A stretch of 64,000 nt of DNA. Source: Streptococcus oralis (lineage in GTDB: Bacteria > Bacillota > Bacilli > Lactobacillales > Streptococcaceae). The notes beneath the pieces are model-generated. The model saw only the letters and a program-made list of their open reading frames with translations. It ran no database searches and had not been told where the DNA came from. Each line of letters starts with the position of its first letter. Position 1 is the stretch's first letter. This document shows, in pieces, positions 50,796 to 60,706 of the stretch. The DNA is taken from positions 1,999,153-2,063,152 of the forward strand of contig NZ_CP097843.1 in assembly GCF_023611505.1 (NCBI RefSeq). The letters run 5' to 3'. The translations under genes were made by a program, and so were the position numbers.

Positions 50796-52418
50796 TTGCT
50801 TACAGTATCTGATGCTTCACTACGTTTTAGTGATCGCAAACTTTTTGATGATGTCAACATCAAATTTACAGAAGGAAATACATACGGATTAATTGGTGCT
50901 AATGGTGCTGGGAAGTCTACATTCTTAAAAATCTTGGCTGGTGATATTGAGCCAACAACTGGTCACATCTCTCTTGGTCCAGATGAACGTCTCTCTGTTC
51001 TTCGTCAAAATCACTTTGACTATGAAGATGAACGTGCAATTGATGTCGTTATCATGGGAAATGAAAAACTTTATAGCATCATGAAGGAAAAAGATGCTAT
51101 CTACATGAAGGAAGATTTCTCTGATGAGGATGGTGTGCGTGCCGCCGAACTCGAAGGTGAATTTGCCGAACTTGGAGGTTGGGAGGCAGAGAGTGAAGCG
51201 TCTCAACTACTTCAAAATCTTAATATTCCAGAAGAATTGCACTATCAAAACATGAGCGAATTGGCCAATGGTGAAAAAGTGAAGGTTCTCCTTGCCAAAG
51301 CACTTTTTGGCAAACCAGATGTTCTTCTCTTGGACGAGCCAACCAACGGTTTGGATATCCAGTCTATTACTTGGCTAGAAGACTTCTTGATTGACTTTGA
51401 CAACACTGTTATCGTGGTATCTCATGACCGCCACTTCTTAAACAAAGTATGTACCCACATGGCCGACCTTGACTTTGGAAAAATCAAACTCTATGTCGGA
51501 AACTACGACTTCTGGAAAGAATCTTCTGAGCTCGCTGCTAAATTGCTAGCAGACCGTAATGCCAAGGCAGAAGAGAAAATTAAGCAATTGCAAGAATTCG
51601 TTGCTCGCTTCTCTGCCAACGCTTCTAAGTCAAGACAGGCAACGTCTCGTAAAAAAATGCTTGACAAGATTGAATTAGAAGAGATTGTGCCATCTAGTCG
51701 TAAATATCCATTTATCAACTTTAAAGCAGAACGTGAGATTGGTAATGATCTCTTGACAGTAGAAAATCTAACTGTAAAGATTGATGGTGAAACTATCCTG
51801 GACAATATTAGTTTCATCTTGCGTCCAGGTGATAAGACAGCTCTTATTGGACAAAATGACATTCAAACGACTGCATTAATTCGTGCAATTATGGGTGACA
51901 TCGACTACGAAGGAACGGTTAAGTGGGGAGTTACTACTAGCCGTTCTTACTTGCCAAAAGACAACTCAGCTGATTTTGCAGGAGGAGAGTCAATCCTTGA
52001 CTGGTTGCGTCAATTTGCAAGTAAAGAAGAAGATGACAATACCTTCCTACGTGGTTTCCTTGGTCGTATGCTCTTCTCTGGAGACGAGGTTAACAAACCT
52101 GTAAACGTCTTGTCAGGGGGAGAAAAAGTACGTGTCATGCTTTCAAAACTCATGCTCTTGAAATCAAATGTCCTTGTACTTGATGATCCAACAAACCACT
52201 TGGACTTGGAATCTATCTCAAGCTTGAACGATGGATTGAAAAACTTTAAAGAATCAATCATCTTTGCTAGTCATGATCACGAGTTCATTCAAACTTTAGC
52301 AAACCATATTATTGTTTTGTCTAAGAATGGCGTCATTGATCGTATTGATGAAACCTATGATGAATTCCTAGAAAATGCAGAAGTACAAGCAAAAGTTAAA
52401 GAACTTTGGGAAGACTAA
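50796..52418 (+). CDS. ABC-F ATPase (YbiT/translation-factor type) with a degenerate second Walker A
   Basis: The 540-residue protein has two ABC modules and no membrane domain, and starts with TTG. Module 1 has Walker A GANGAGKSTFLKI, signature LANGEKVKVLLAKALFG and LLLDEPTNGLD. Module 2 has LSGGEKVRVMLSKLML and VLVLDDPTNHLD, but its Walker A region reads GQNDIQTTALIRA and lacks the usual GK[ST]. ABC-F proteins act on the ribosome, either in translation or antibiotic resistance. The degenerate site suggests only one functional ATP site per protein. A terminator (52430-52459) follows. Confidence 0.9.
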   Translation: MLTVSDASLRFSDRKLFDDVNIKFTEGNTYGLIGANGAGKSTFLKILAGDIEPTTGHISLGPDERLSVLRQNHFDYEDERAIDVVIMGNEKLYSIMKEKDAIYMKEDFSDEDGVRAAELEGEFAELGGWEAESEASQLLQNLNIPEELHYQNMSELANGEKVKVLLAKALFGKPDVLLLDEPTNGLDIQSITWLEDFLIDFDNTVIVVSHDRHFLNKVCTHMADLDFGKIKLYVGNYDFWKESSELAAKLLADRNAKAEEKIKQLQEFVARFSANASKSRQATSRKKMLDKIELEEIVPSSRKYPFINFKAEREIGNDLLTVENLTVKIDGETILDNISFILRPGDKTALIGQNDIQTTALIRAIMGDIDYEGTVKWGVTTSRSYLPKDNSADFAGGESILDWLRQFASKEEDDNTFLRGFLGRMLFSGDEVNKPVNVLSGGEKVRVMLSKLMLLKSNVLVLDDPTNHLDLESISSLNDGLKNFKESIIFASHDHEFIQTLANHIIVLSKNGVIDRIDETYDEFLENAEVQAKVKELWED

Positions 52419-52429
52419 ATAAGACTTCA

Positions 52430-52459
52430 AAACTCAGTTGGGGTAACCAACTGAGTTTT
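52430..52459 (+). terminator. Terminator after the ABC-F gene
   Basis: AAAACTCAGTTGG and CCAACTGAGTTTT form a stem with a four-base loop, then a short T/C tract. It sits between the ABC-F stop and the YfhO-like start. Confidence 0.85.
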
Positions 52460-52479
52460 CTATCATTCTACGAGGTAAC

Positions 52480-55032
52480 ATGAAATCATTTTTTAAAACA
52501 TATTGGACCTATTTTGTTTCTTTCATCATTCCTTTAGTAATTATGACTGGAGTATACCTAACTCAAGGTATCTACTGGAATAGCGATGTATCTCCACTAT
52601 TAGGAGACGGTTTCCATCAATACGTTATTTTTGATGTAGCTTTACGAAATATTCTACATGGAAATGGCAGTTTATTTTACACCTTTACAAGTGGCCTCGG
52701 ACTGAATTTCTATGCTCTATCTAGTTATTACTTAGGTAGTTTTCTTTCACCCCTGGTTTACTTTTTTAATCTGTCAAATATGCCAGATGCTGTCTATCTG
52801 ACCACTCTCTTAAAATTTGGGTTGATTGGTCTGTCAACCTTCTTTAGTTTGAATAGATTATTTAAAGATATCCCAAAATTTTTAAAACTTACCTTATCTA
52901 CTTCCTATGCTTTAATGAGCTTCACTGTCAGTCAGTTAGAGATTAAAACTTGGCTAGATGTTTTTATCTTGATTCCTTTAATTATAACTGGTTTACACCT
53001 ACTTATAACACAAAAGAAGCGCCTACTATACTTTACAAGTCTGTCAATCTTGTTTATCCAAAATTATTATTTTGGATATATGACAGCATTGTTTCTTATT
53101 TTCTGGTATCTCTGCCAAATTTCTTGGGACTTTAAAACTAGAAAATCATCTTTTCTTGATTTTGTTGTTACCTCCTTTTTAGCAGGAATGGCTAGTTTGA
53201 TTATGACTCTTCCTACATTGTTTGATTTACAAACTCATGGGGAGAAGTTAACTGCAATCACAAAAATAAAGACAGATAGTAGTTGGTATCTGGATATTTT
53301 CGCAAAACAATTCATTGGATCTTTTGATACAACTAAGTATGGATCTATACCAATGATTTTTGTTGGATTGCTTCCTTTTATTTTGACCATTCTATTTTTC
53401 ACAATAAAATCCATTAAGTTTCACGTGAAACTTACCTATGCAATTTTCTTTACTTTTTTAATAACAAGCTTTTACATAGAAGCCCTCGATTTATTTTGGC
53501 AAGGGATGCATACCCCAAATATGTTTTTGCATCGCTATGCTTGGATTTTTTCCACTCTGTTAATTTATACTGCAGCAGAAGTCTTAAATCGTCTGAAAGA
53601 ACTGAAGCTATGGAATCTATTTGTCTCACTTTTTCTGGTACTAACAGGATTTTTGGCTACTGTCTATTTTAAATCACACTATTCTTTTTTAACTGATTTG
53701 AATATCCTACTCACTCTTGAATTTCTTCTAGTTTATGCTCTTTTACTTCTTGCAGTCATTAGAAAATTTATCTCTGTAAATCTATTTGCAATTCTTTTGT
53801 CTTTATTTATAATAGCTGAGATAAGCTTAAATGCTTCATCTCAAATGGAAGGAATAGCTAAAGAATGGGCCTTTGCTTCTCGTAGCGCCTATAATAAAGA
53901 TATCACTGCTATGGAATCCATTATAAATCAAATTGACAATCCGTTTACACGTACTGAGAAACTGCAAATTCAGACAGGCAATGATAGTATGAAATTTAAC
54001 TACAATGGAATCTCTCAATTCTCGTCTGTACGAAATCGTTCAGCTAGCAATAGTTTGGACAAACTTGGATTCAAATCCTCTGGAACAAACCTCAATCTCC
54101 GTTATGCCAATAATAGTCTTTTAGCAGACAGTTTATTTGGAATCCAGTACAATATTTCTGAAACTTCACTTGATAAGTATGGTTTTCAAGAGATTTATCA
54201 AAAGGATCATTTAACCTTATATAAAAATCAACTCTCTTTACCCATTGCCTTTGCCACACAATCTATTTACACTGATGTAAACTTTAACAATCACACTCTA
54301 GATAATCAAGCTTTATTTATAAACCAGCTTGCTAATCTCAACTTAGATTACTTTTCCCAAATAGCATATGATAAAACAGATACTTCAGATGGTTTAACGA
54401 GCATCACAGGTTCTGCGAATGAAGATGCAAAGATTGATTATCAAATTGAGGTTCCTCAAAATAGCCAAGTCTATCTCTCTTTTTCAAATCTTCATTTTAC
54501 AAACGATAAACAAAAGAAAGTTGACATCCTTGTCAATGGTGAAAAAAAGACTTTTACAACTGACAATACCTTTAACTTCTTTAATTTGGGGTATACTGAA
54601 GAACAAAAAACTTTCAATATCAGTGTTAGCTTCCCTGGAAATTCTCAGGTATCATTTGAATCTCCAGCCTTCTATCGTTTAGATACTCAGGCCCTAACTG
54701 AGGCAATCCAAAAAATTGAAGAACAACCTGTAGAAGTATCCACCTCTAAAAATAAAGTCTTTGCTACATATGAAGTAAAACAAGATACCTCTATTTTCTT
54801 CACTATTCCTTATGACAAAGGTTGGTCTGCATACCAAGATGGAAAAAAACTTGAAATTAAGCAGGCTCAAACTGGTTTTATGAAGGTTGATGTTCCAAAG
54901 GGAAAAGGTACCATTACACTTTCCTTTATCCCTAATGGTTTTGTTATTGGAGCAGCCTGCTCACTAACTGCCCTTCTTCTTTTTGGGATCTATAATCACA
55001 GACAAAATTTATCTAAGACAGAAAAAGATTGA
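52480..55032 (+). CDS. YfhO-family multi-spanning membrane protein
   Basis: The 850-residue protein has about a dozen membrane helices in its first 470 residues, then a large extracytoplasmic domain and a final membrane helix (GFVIGAACSLTALLLFGIYN). This is the layout of the YfhO family (GT-C-like fold), in which some members glycosylate lipoteichoic acid. Substrate here is unknown. The coding sequence contains the second perfect parS core at 53418-53431. A convergent terminator separates it from the YhgE gene. Confidence 0.85.
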   Translation: MKSFFKTYWTYFVSFIIPLVIMTGVYLTQGIYWNSDVSPLLGDGFHQYVIFDVALRNILHGNGSLFYTFTSGLGLNFYALSSYYLGSFLSPLVYFFNLSNMPDAVYLTTLLKFGLIGLSTFFSLNRLFKDIPKFLKLTLSTSYALMSFTVSQLEIKTWLDVFILIPLIITGLHLLITQKKRLLYFTSLSILFIQNYYFGYMTALFLIFWYLCQISWDFKTRKSSFLDFVVTSFLAGMASLIMTLPTLFDLQTHGEKLTAITKIKTDSSWYLDIFAKQFIGSFDTTKYGSIPMIFVGLLPFILTILFFTIKSIKFHVKLTYAIFFTFLITSFYIEALDLFWQGMHTPNMFLHRYAWIFSTLLIYTAAEVLNRLKELKLWNLFVSLFLVLTGFLATVYFKSHYSFLTDLNILLTLEFLLVYALLLLAVIRKFISVNLFAILLSLFIIAEISLNASSQMEGIAKEWAFASRSAYNKDITAMESIINQIDNPFTRTEKLQIQTGNDSMKFNYNGISQFSSVRNRSASNSLDKLGFKSSGTNLNLRYANNSLLADSLFGIQYNISETSLDKYGFQEIYQKDHLTLYKNQLSLPIAFATQSIYTDVNFNNHTLDNQALFINQLANLNLDYFSQIAYDKTDTSDGLTSITGSANEDAKIDYQIEVPQNSQVYLSFSNLHFTNDKQKKVDILVNGEKKTFTTDNTFNFFNLGYTEEQKTFNISVSFPGNSQVSFESPAFYRLDTQALTEAIQKIEEQPVEVSTSKNKVFATYEVKQDTSIFFTIPYDKGWSAYQDGKKLEIKQAQTGFMKVDVPKGKGTITLSFIPNGFVIGAACSLTALLLFGIYNHRQNLSKTEKD
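53418..53431. other. parS site inside the YfhO-like gene
   Basis: The perfect palindrome GTTTCACGTGAAAC (16-mer AGTTTCACGTGAAACT) is the core of the ParB-binding parS consensus, about 9.6 kb from parB. Confidence 0.9.
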
Positions 55033-55054
55033 CCAATTCCTTGGCCAATCTTTT
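55026..55054. terminator. Convergent terminator between YfhO-like and YhgE-like genes
   Basis: GATTGACCAA and TTGGCCAATC pair around TTCC with one mismatch, followed by TTTTT on the plus strand and AAAAAG on the other side. It overlaps both gene ends. Confidence 0.75.
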
Positions 55055-57708
55055 TAATCTTCTTCCATTTTCTTAGGTTGATAAGCTAGCATACCTAAAG
55101 CAGTAAAGAAAGCTAGTGTTATAATAAGGAAAATCACTTGGTGATGAATATTTCCTGTCATAGAGATTGTTTGTCGTAAACCTGATACAGAGTAACTCAT
55201 TGGTAACCAAGGATTGACACCCTTAAAGAAATCATTTGTCAAAGCAAGTGGATAGGTCCCTGCACTTGATGCTAACTGTAATAAAAGTAAAATAAGAGAG
55301 AAGAAAGCTCCTATACGGCTATTCCAAGTTGTTAAAGCTGTAACCATAGACATGAAAGCTAAACTTGTAATTATAATTAGAATCAAGGTCCTCATCTCAT
55401 GGTTCGCAGTCAATCCAATAAGATGGACACCTCCATAAACTAGAACACCTGCTAAGACAGCTATAATCCCATTTATTTCAGAGCGAGACTTCAACCAAGC
55501 CCAGCGGCTCTCTGGATGACGTCCAGAAGGCAACTTAGCAAAAATCATATTAGTAGATATAGCAGCAACAAAAAGAGCAACTGATATCATATAAGGAGCC
55601 ATGGCAATCCCATTTACAGGAACTTGGTCATTATCTGTTTTTGAGAGAACTAGAGGATTAGATAATGTTTCTGCATTTTCAGATTCTGTTGATGCTGATT
55701 TGAGCTGATTATTAGCATTTCCTAATCCTTGTCCTAATGAACCAACTCCTGTCTGTAAATCTTCAAGACCAGAGGTTAAGCTTGTTCCACCATCTGCTAG
55801 TTTTCCAGCACCATCTGCAATCTTCATAGCGCCACTTCCTAGTTGAGATGCCGCAGAAAGTAACTGTGTTGATTTATCTGTTAATTGACCAGAGCCAAAT
55901 TGTAATTTAGTGAGACCTACTATTAGCTCTGGGCTCTTATTATTCAATTGAGCAGAACCAGATGAGAGTTTTTCGATACCTGTTACTAATTCTGGAGCTT
56001 TTCCAGCTAACGCATCTACTCCAGCTGTCAAGGTTGATGTATTTTCTGTCAACTTACTGGATCCAGAAACTAATTGATCTAGACTAGTTGTTAAATTTTC
56101 ATTCTTTTCACTTAGTTTATTAGCACCTATAGAAATAGTATCTAGTCCCTTAGTGTAGTTTACAACTCCTTTTTCAATTGACTGACTTCCAGGAACTAAC
56201 TGATTGTCTACAGTAGTTTGTAATTTTGTAAATCCATTTGACAATGTTGTCAAGGAGCTAGATGCTACAGGTAAGAGTTGATTTGCTTTCGTCTGTACAT
56301 CAGATAGATTGGTTACTTGTTGTTCTGAATTCTCTATACTTTCTTTCAATCCTCCTACTGTCGTTAAAATTGTTTTTGCTGACTCAATAGTAGAATTAGA
56401 ATTTTTAGAAATAGCTTCTATCAGTTCTTTCTTTTGTTCCTCTGTGAGAGATTGATAAGTAGCTGTTGATTGAAGGTTAGCAATAGTTTTCTCTTGTTCT
56501 GTCTGACTTTTGGTCACAATATCCTGAGCAAGAGTTGTTAGATTTTGCAAAGCTTCTGACAATGTACCTTTCAGTTGAGTATTATCTGACATTGTAAGAG
56601 CTTGTAGTGTTTTATTTAGTTCTCCTAGACTAGTTGCTAATTGAGTTATTTGTTCATTCTGTTGAGATGAGGAATTCAGTTGATTTGAAATTTCTTTAAT
56701 ACCAGTATTTAATTGCTCCATTCCATCTCTTAGTGCATCTGATTGATTTGATAATTGATTTGTTCCATTAGAAAGTTTTTCTACACTACTTGTATAAGCA
56801 TTTACACCAACTGAAAATTGATTGAGACCTATATCCAATTGTGAAACCCCACCTGTATAGGACTTTATACCTGTATTCAACTGATTTACACCTGCCACCA
56901 ATTCAGGAGTTCTTGAGGTCAATTGACCAAGTCCAGTGTCAACCTGTGAAACTGCATTTGTATAACTTTGTAAACCACTATTAAAAGTTCCTAAACCAAG
57001 ATGTAATTGCTCTATAGCAGATACATAGGCAGACAATCCCTTTGTAAATTGATTAGCTCCATTTGAAAAAGTTACACTTGAGTTAGCTAGAGTATTGAGA
57101 TTTGTCGTCAATGTTTGACTTCCTTTTGCTAACTGATTAGTTCCATTAGCCAGTTGCTCACTTCCATCAGCTGCTTTATTTATCCCAGACTTCAAGTCAC
57201 TCATTTTTTGAAATAGTGCCTTGGTGTATGTTTCAGTTACATTCGTAGAGACGGTTTGTTTTAATTGTGTCATTGCAGAATCACTCATCTTACTTGCAAT
57301 AAAGCTACGGCCACTTGAAGTTTGATAATCAATTTGCATCTGTTCAGGGTGATTTGTTAGGATCGAAGTAGCTTTTTCAGATAAATCACTTGGTAAAGTC
57401 ACTACCATATAGTATTCGCCATCATCTAGCCCCTTTTTCCCCTCTTCTTCATTGACAAAATGAAAATCTAAAGTCTTATTTTCTTTTAAATTAGACACCA
57501 TGTCTTTTCCTATAGCCATCGTATTTCCATTATAAGAAGCTTCCTTGTCATTATTAACAACTGCTACAGGTAACTCCGATACTTGACCATATGGATCCCA
57601 CATTGACGATAAAAATATGATATTGTATAAAGCTGGAATGAGAGAAATTCCTATCATTACAATAATGAATGTCGGTTTTTTAAAAATTGCTTTCCATTCT
57701 TTAAACAT
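55054..57708 (-). CDS. YhgE/Pip-family membrane protein with long heptad-like stalk
   Basis: Start chosen at 57708 (MFKEWKAIFKKPTFIIVMIG), since AAAGGAGG lies 6 bases upstream. The 884-residue protein has one N-terminal membrane helix, then a very long extracytoplasmic stalk of repeats of the type L-x2-G-x3-L-x2-G (SGINKAADGSEQLANGTNQL and so on). It ends with five to six membrane helices of the ABC-2 permease type. The family includes the phage-infection protein Pip and ESX-like secretion EsaA. It is probably controlled by the divergent TetR gene: two near-identical operators flank the intergenic region. Confidence 0.88.
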   Translation of the reverse strand: MFKEWKAIFKKPTFIIVMIGISLIPALYNIIFLSSMWDPYGQVSELPVAVVNNDKEASYNGNTMAIGKDMVSNLKENKTLDFHFVNEEEGKKGLDDGEYYMVVTLPSDLSEKATSILTNHPEQMQIDYQTSSGRSFIASKMSDSAMTQLKQTVSTNVTETYTKALFQKMSDLKSGINKAADGSEQLANGTNQLAKGSQTLTTNLNTLANSSVTFSNGANQFTKGLSAYVSAIEQLHLGLGTFNSGLQSYTNAVSQVDTGLGQLTSRTPELVAGVNQLNTGIKSYTGGVSQLDIGLNQFSVGVNAYTSSVEKLSNGTNQLSNQSDALRDGMEQLNTGIKEISNQLNSSSQQNEQITQLATSLGELNKTLQALTMSDNTQLKGTLSEALQNLTTLAQDIVTKSQTEQEKTIANLQSTATYQSLTEEQKKELIEAISKNSNSTIESAKTILTTVGGLKESIENSEQQVTNLSDVQTKANQLLPVASSSLTTLSNGFTKLQTTVDNQLVPGSQSIEKGVVNYTKGLDTISIGANKLSEKNENLTTSLDQLVSGSSKLTENTSTLTAGVDALAGKAPELVTGIEKLSSGSAQLNNKSPELIVGLTKLQFGSGQLTDKSTQLLSAASQLGSGAMKIADGAGKLADGGTSLTSGLEDLQTGVGSLGQGLGNANNQLKSASTESENAETLSNPLVLSKTDNDQVPVNGIAMAPYMISVALFVAAISTNMIFAKLPSGRHPESRWAWLKSRSEINGIIAVLAGVLVYGGVHLIGLTANHEMRTLILIIITSLAFMSMVTALTTWNSRIGAFFSLILLLLQLASSAGTYPLALTNDFFKGVNPWLPMSYSVSGLRQTISMTGNIHHQVIFLIITLAFFTALGMLAYQPKKMEED

Positions 57709-57720
57709 ATTTCCTCCTTT

Positions 57721-57816
57721 TTTAAACATATTGTCTAAATTTTTGATATAATAGATTATACATTAAAAAATCTAAATTACAAGATAAAAAAATATTTTTT
57801 AGACATATAGTCTAAA
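57721..57816. promoter_or_regulatory. Two TetR-type operators between yhgE-like and tetR genes
   Basis: TTTAAACATATTGTCTAAA (57721-57739) and TTTAGACATATAGTCTAAA (57798-57816) match at 17 of 19 positions. The second is a perfect 7-5-7 palindrome. One overlaps the start of the YhgE gene leader, the other lies 19 bases before tetR, so one repressor could control both. Confidence 0.8.
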
Positions 57817-57835
57817 TTGTTCATAAGGAGAAAAT

Positions 57836-58378
57836 ATGAAAGAAAGTAACAAACGATTAAAAACAAAGAGAAATATTGAAAATGCCATGGTTCAATTATT
57901 GATGGATCAGCCCTTCGATCAAATTACTACAATTAAATTAGCAGAAAAAGCTGGAATTAGTCGTTCTAGCTTCTATACCCATTACAAGGATAAGTATGAT
58001 ATGATTGAACATTATCAAAGTAAGTTATTTCATACATTTGAATATATCTTCCAAAAACATGCTCATCATAAAAAAGATGCTATTTTAGAAGTATTTGACT
58101 ATTTAGAGTCTGAACCATTATTAGCTGCTCTTTTATCTGAAAATGGTACCAAAGAAATCCAAAATTTCTTAAGAAATAAGCTTCATATCATGCTGAGCAC
58201 GGACCTTCAGAAGCGCTTTATGCAACTACAACTAAATTCAATTGAATTAGAATATAGTAGCATTTATCTAACAAATGCTCTATTTGGAGTTTGTCAAACT
58301 TGGATTGCTCATGGAAAAAAAGAAAGTCCGCAAGAAATGACAGACTTCCTTATGAAAATGCTAGGTGATGTCAACTAA
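57836..58378 (+). CDS. TetR-family repressor, divergent to the YhgE gene
   Basis: The 180-residue protein has an N-terminal TetR helix-turn-helix (PFDQITTIKLAEKAGISRSS, then FYTHYKDKYDMIEHY) and a helical ligand domain with the TetR_C type look. An AAGGAG site precedes it. It likely represses itself and the YhgE gene through the two operators. The ligand is unknown. A terminator at 58383-58410 follows. Confidence 0.9.
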   Translation: MKESNKRLKTKRNIENAMVQLLMDQPFDQITTIKLAEKAGISRSSFYTHYKDKYDMIEHYQSKLFHTFEYIFQKHAHHKKDAILEVFDYLESEPLLAALLSENGTKEIQNFLRNKLHIMLSTDLQKRFMQLQLNSIELEYSSIYLTNALFGVCQTWIAHGKKESPQEMTDFLMKMLGDVN

Positions 58379-58382
58379 AAGA

Positions 58383-58410
58383 AAAAGAACACCAGATGGT
58401 GTTCTTTTTA
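58383..58410. terminator. Terminator after tetR
   Basis: AAAAAGAACACC and GGTGTTCTTTTT form a 12-bp stem with loop AGAT. T-runs on both strands suit both tetR and the tRNA cluster reading towards it. Confidence 0.9.
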
Positions 58411-58415
58411 TCTAA

Positions 58416-58489
58416 CTCCGCCAGTAGGACTCGAACCTACGACATCATGATTAACAGTCATGCGCTACTACCAACTGAGCTATGGCGGA
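58416..58489 (-). tRNA. tRNA-Asn (GTT)
   Basis: The minus strand folds as a full cloverleaf: acceptor TCCGCCA/TGGCGGA, D-loop AGCTCAGTTGGTAG, anticodon loop CTGTTAA and T-loop GGTTCGAGTCC. The anticodon is GTT. No CCA is encoded. Confidence 0.95.
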
Positions 58490-58494
58490 TAAAA

Positions 58495-58566
58495 TAGTCC
58501 GTACGGGATTCGAACCCGTGTTACCGCCGTGAAAAGGCGGTGTCTTAACCCCTTGACCAACGGACC
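58495..58566 (-). tRNA. tRNA-Glu (TTC)
   Basis: The minus strand reads GGTCCGT at the 5' end, anticodon loop TTTTCAC (anticodon TTC), T-arm CGGGTTCGAATCCCG and 3' ACGGACT with discriminator A. The first pair is a G-T wobble. It lies 5 bases upstream of tRNA-Asn, so the two are co-transcribed. Confidence 0.95.
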
Positions 58567-58617
58567 ATCTATCTGTAGCAGATATAACCATTATATCAAT
58601 TTCTTACTTATTGTCAA

Positions 58618-59370
58618 TCACTTTTTAGATTTTTTCTCTAGAATATCTTTTAGTTTGCGAACTTTCAAACGGGTAATGGGGCAACGATGATCTTCATAAA
58701 AGACAACTTCTAAGTTCTTTCGATCAATTTCTCTCACATTTCCCACATTGACAAGGAAAGATTTATGGGAGCAATAAAATCGCTGGGTATGTTTGTCCTT
58801 TTCCTGAATATCTGTCATAGTTCCATAGAATTCTTTTGCAAAACTCTTACCAATAATCCGAAGTTTATGAGAAACTCCTGTGGTTTCGATATACAAAATG
58901 TCATGGTAAGGAATTTTCAAATCATTTCCTTTATAGTTGTAATCAAAATAGTCTACAACATCTTCGTTTTCAAGCAGCATGCTCTTAGTGTAAAAAATAC
59001 TCTGCTCGATGCGTTTTTTGAACAATTCATCATTGATATCTTTATCAACAAAATCTAGGGCTGATACCTGGTATTTGTACGTTAAGGTAGCAAATTCAGA
59101 TCGACTAGTAATAAAGACAATAATAGCATAAGGATTGTGATGACGGATAAATTGAGCCACTTCAAAGCCTTTTTTCTCGATTCCATGAATATCAATATCT
59201 AGGAAATAAAGCTGGTTTACTTCATCATTTTCGATATATTCCTTAAACTCACGAACTTTTCCTGTTGTCTTATATGAAATAGGAATATTCGATTCCTCAG
59301 AGATTTCATTCAATATTCTCTCTAGTCTCACTTGATGCTCAATAACATCTTCTAAAATTAATACTTTCAT
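58618..59370 (-). CDS. comE: ComE, competence response regulator
   Basis: The 250-residue protein has a receiver domain (MKVLILEDVIEHQVRLERIL; phosphorylation Asp in QLYFLDIDIHGIEKKGFEVA) and a C-terminal LytTR DNA-binding domain (IPYHDILYIETTGVSHKLRI; FYCSHKSFLVNVGNVREIDR). Phosphorylated by ComD, it activates comCDE and comAB through the ComE box, one of which lies at 60918-60947. It overlaps comD by 4 bases (ATGA). Confidence 0.97.
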   Translation of the reverse strand: MKVLILEDVIEHQVRLERILNEISEESNIPISYKTTGKVREFKEYIENDEVNQLYFLDIDIHGIEKKGFEVAQFIRHHNPYAIIVFITSRSEFATLTYKYQVSALDFVDKDINDELFKKRIEQSIFYTKSMLLENEDVVDYFDYNYKGNDLKIPYHDILYIETTGVSHKLRIIGKSFAKEFYGTMTDIQEKDKHTQRFYCSHKSFLVNVGNVREIDRKNLEVVFYEDHRCPITRLKVRKLKDILEKKSKK

Positions 59371-60686
59371 TCAAATTCTCTCTTAAATCTAATAATTTGT
59401 CTAAATGTGTTGTCTTCCATTTCTGTTTCTAAAATAATGTTGTCATACTTATCTAAGATCTCTTTGACATTATTAAGTCCTAGACCTCTGTTTCTTCCTT
59501 TGGTAGAGAAACCTAAGGCAAATAAGTCTTCTGAAGGCGTCATAGTGATTTTGCATGAATTCTGGATAACTATAACTGTTTCAAAATCCATTTTAATGAC
59601 TGCAACTTCCATTAGTTTCAAGTAACTATCTGCAGCACCTTCAACAGCATTGTTTAATAAAATGCTCATGATACGAACAAGATCAAGTAAATCTATTGAC
59701 AGTCTAGTAATGATATCCTTTACTTCCAATGTAAACTCTACATCATTATTTCGTGCATATACGATTGATTGAGCAATCAAACTTCGTAAGGCAGAATCTG
59801 CTATATTGTTTAAATCAAAGTAAGTATATTTTTCTGACCTCAATTTCTGATTTGCTTTTACTAGGACTTCATTGTAAACCCTGTTAATTTCTTGTAAATC
59901 TCCACTGTCAATCGCCATTTGCATGCTGACAAGCATCCCTGCATAGTCATGACGAAAACCTCGAATTTCATTATACAACTCCACAATTTCATCAGTATAA
60001 GTCTGTAAATATTTTTGTTCAAATTTTTTCTGCTTCAAAGCAATCTCTTTTTCAACTTGAACCTTATGAGAATTCATTGCAAAGAAAATCAATAACAAGC
60101 AAATAAAAACAATGGTTGATAAAATACTTCCGAAGCTATTTAAATGATGAGTTGTACTTACTATATCTGAAATAAACAATAAGATATGCAAACCAAAGAA
60201 AGCAACTATTACTTTTTTTAAAAAAGGGTACAGATAATCTTTATCAAAATATTTAATATCCAGATGAAAATAACGAATTATTATTAGAATAGAAAAATAA
60301 GTCATCAACAATACTACTAAAAGAAATGTACTTTTATAATGCAATACTACTTCATCTCCTGTTATAGAAGATAAGGTTACGGATATAAAAGTATGAGTAC
60401 TGTGATATAATAAAGACAGTAGTAAACTGATAAAAATAGCTTTGTATTTTTCAGACTTCTTTAACTTTCTTAAATAAAGGTACACAACCAAAGGAAATAA
60501 AAATTTAGACAAAGCAAAACTATTAGAAAATACTAGTGTAATAATTTCTTCAAGTATAAAAACTGAGATACATGTGTAACAGAAAAAAACAATTTGTTCT
60601 TTTCTATTTATTTTACAAATCCATTCATAACTTTTGCTAATGATGAGAAAATAAAAAATAGCTATCCCTAATCCAAATAAATCCAT
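59367..60686 (-). CDS. comD: ComD, competence-peptide receptor histidine kinase
   Basis: The 439-residue protein has about six membrane helices in its first 220 residues and a kinase domain with the phospho-accepting His in EIRGFRHDYAGML and a C-terminal ATP-binding region (GFSTKGRNRGLGLNNVKEIL). This is the HPK10-type pattern of ComD. The N-terminal region is the part that varies with the pheromone type. It lies 20 bases after comC. Confidence 0.97.
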   Translation of the reverse strand: MDLFGLGIAIFYFLIISKSYEWICKINRKEQIVFFCYTCISVFILEEIITLVFSNSFALSKFLFPLVVYLYLRKLKKSEKYKAIFISLLLSLLYHSTHTFISVTLSSITGDEVVLHYKSTFLLVVLLMTYFSILIIIRYFHLDIKYFDKDYLYPFLKKVIVAFFGLHILLFISDIVSTTHHLNSFGSILSTIVFICLLLIFFAMNSHKVQVEKEIALKQKKFEQKYLQTYTDEIVELYNEIRGFRHDYAGMLVSMQMAIDSGDLQEINRVYNEVLVKANQKLRSEKYTYFDLNNIADSALRSLIAQSIVYARNNDVEFTLEVKDIITRLSIDLLDLVRIMSILLNNAVEGAADSYLKLMEVAVIKMDFETVIVIQNSCKITMTPSEDLFALGFSTKGRNRGLGLNNVKEILDKYDNIILETEMEDNTFRQIIRFKREFE

Positions 60687-60706
60687 TACTCTCTACCTTT
60701 ATTTCA

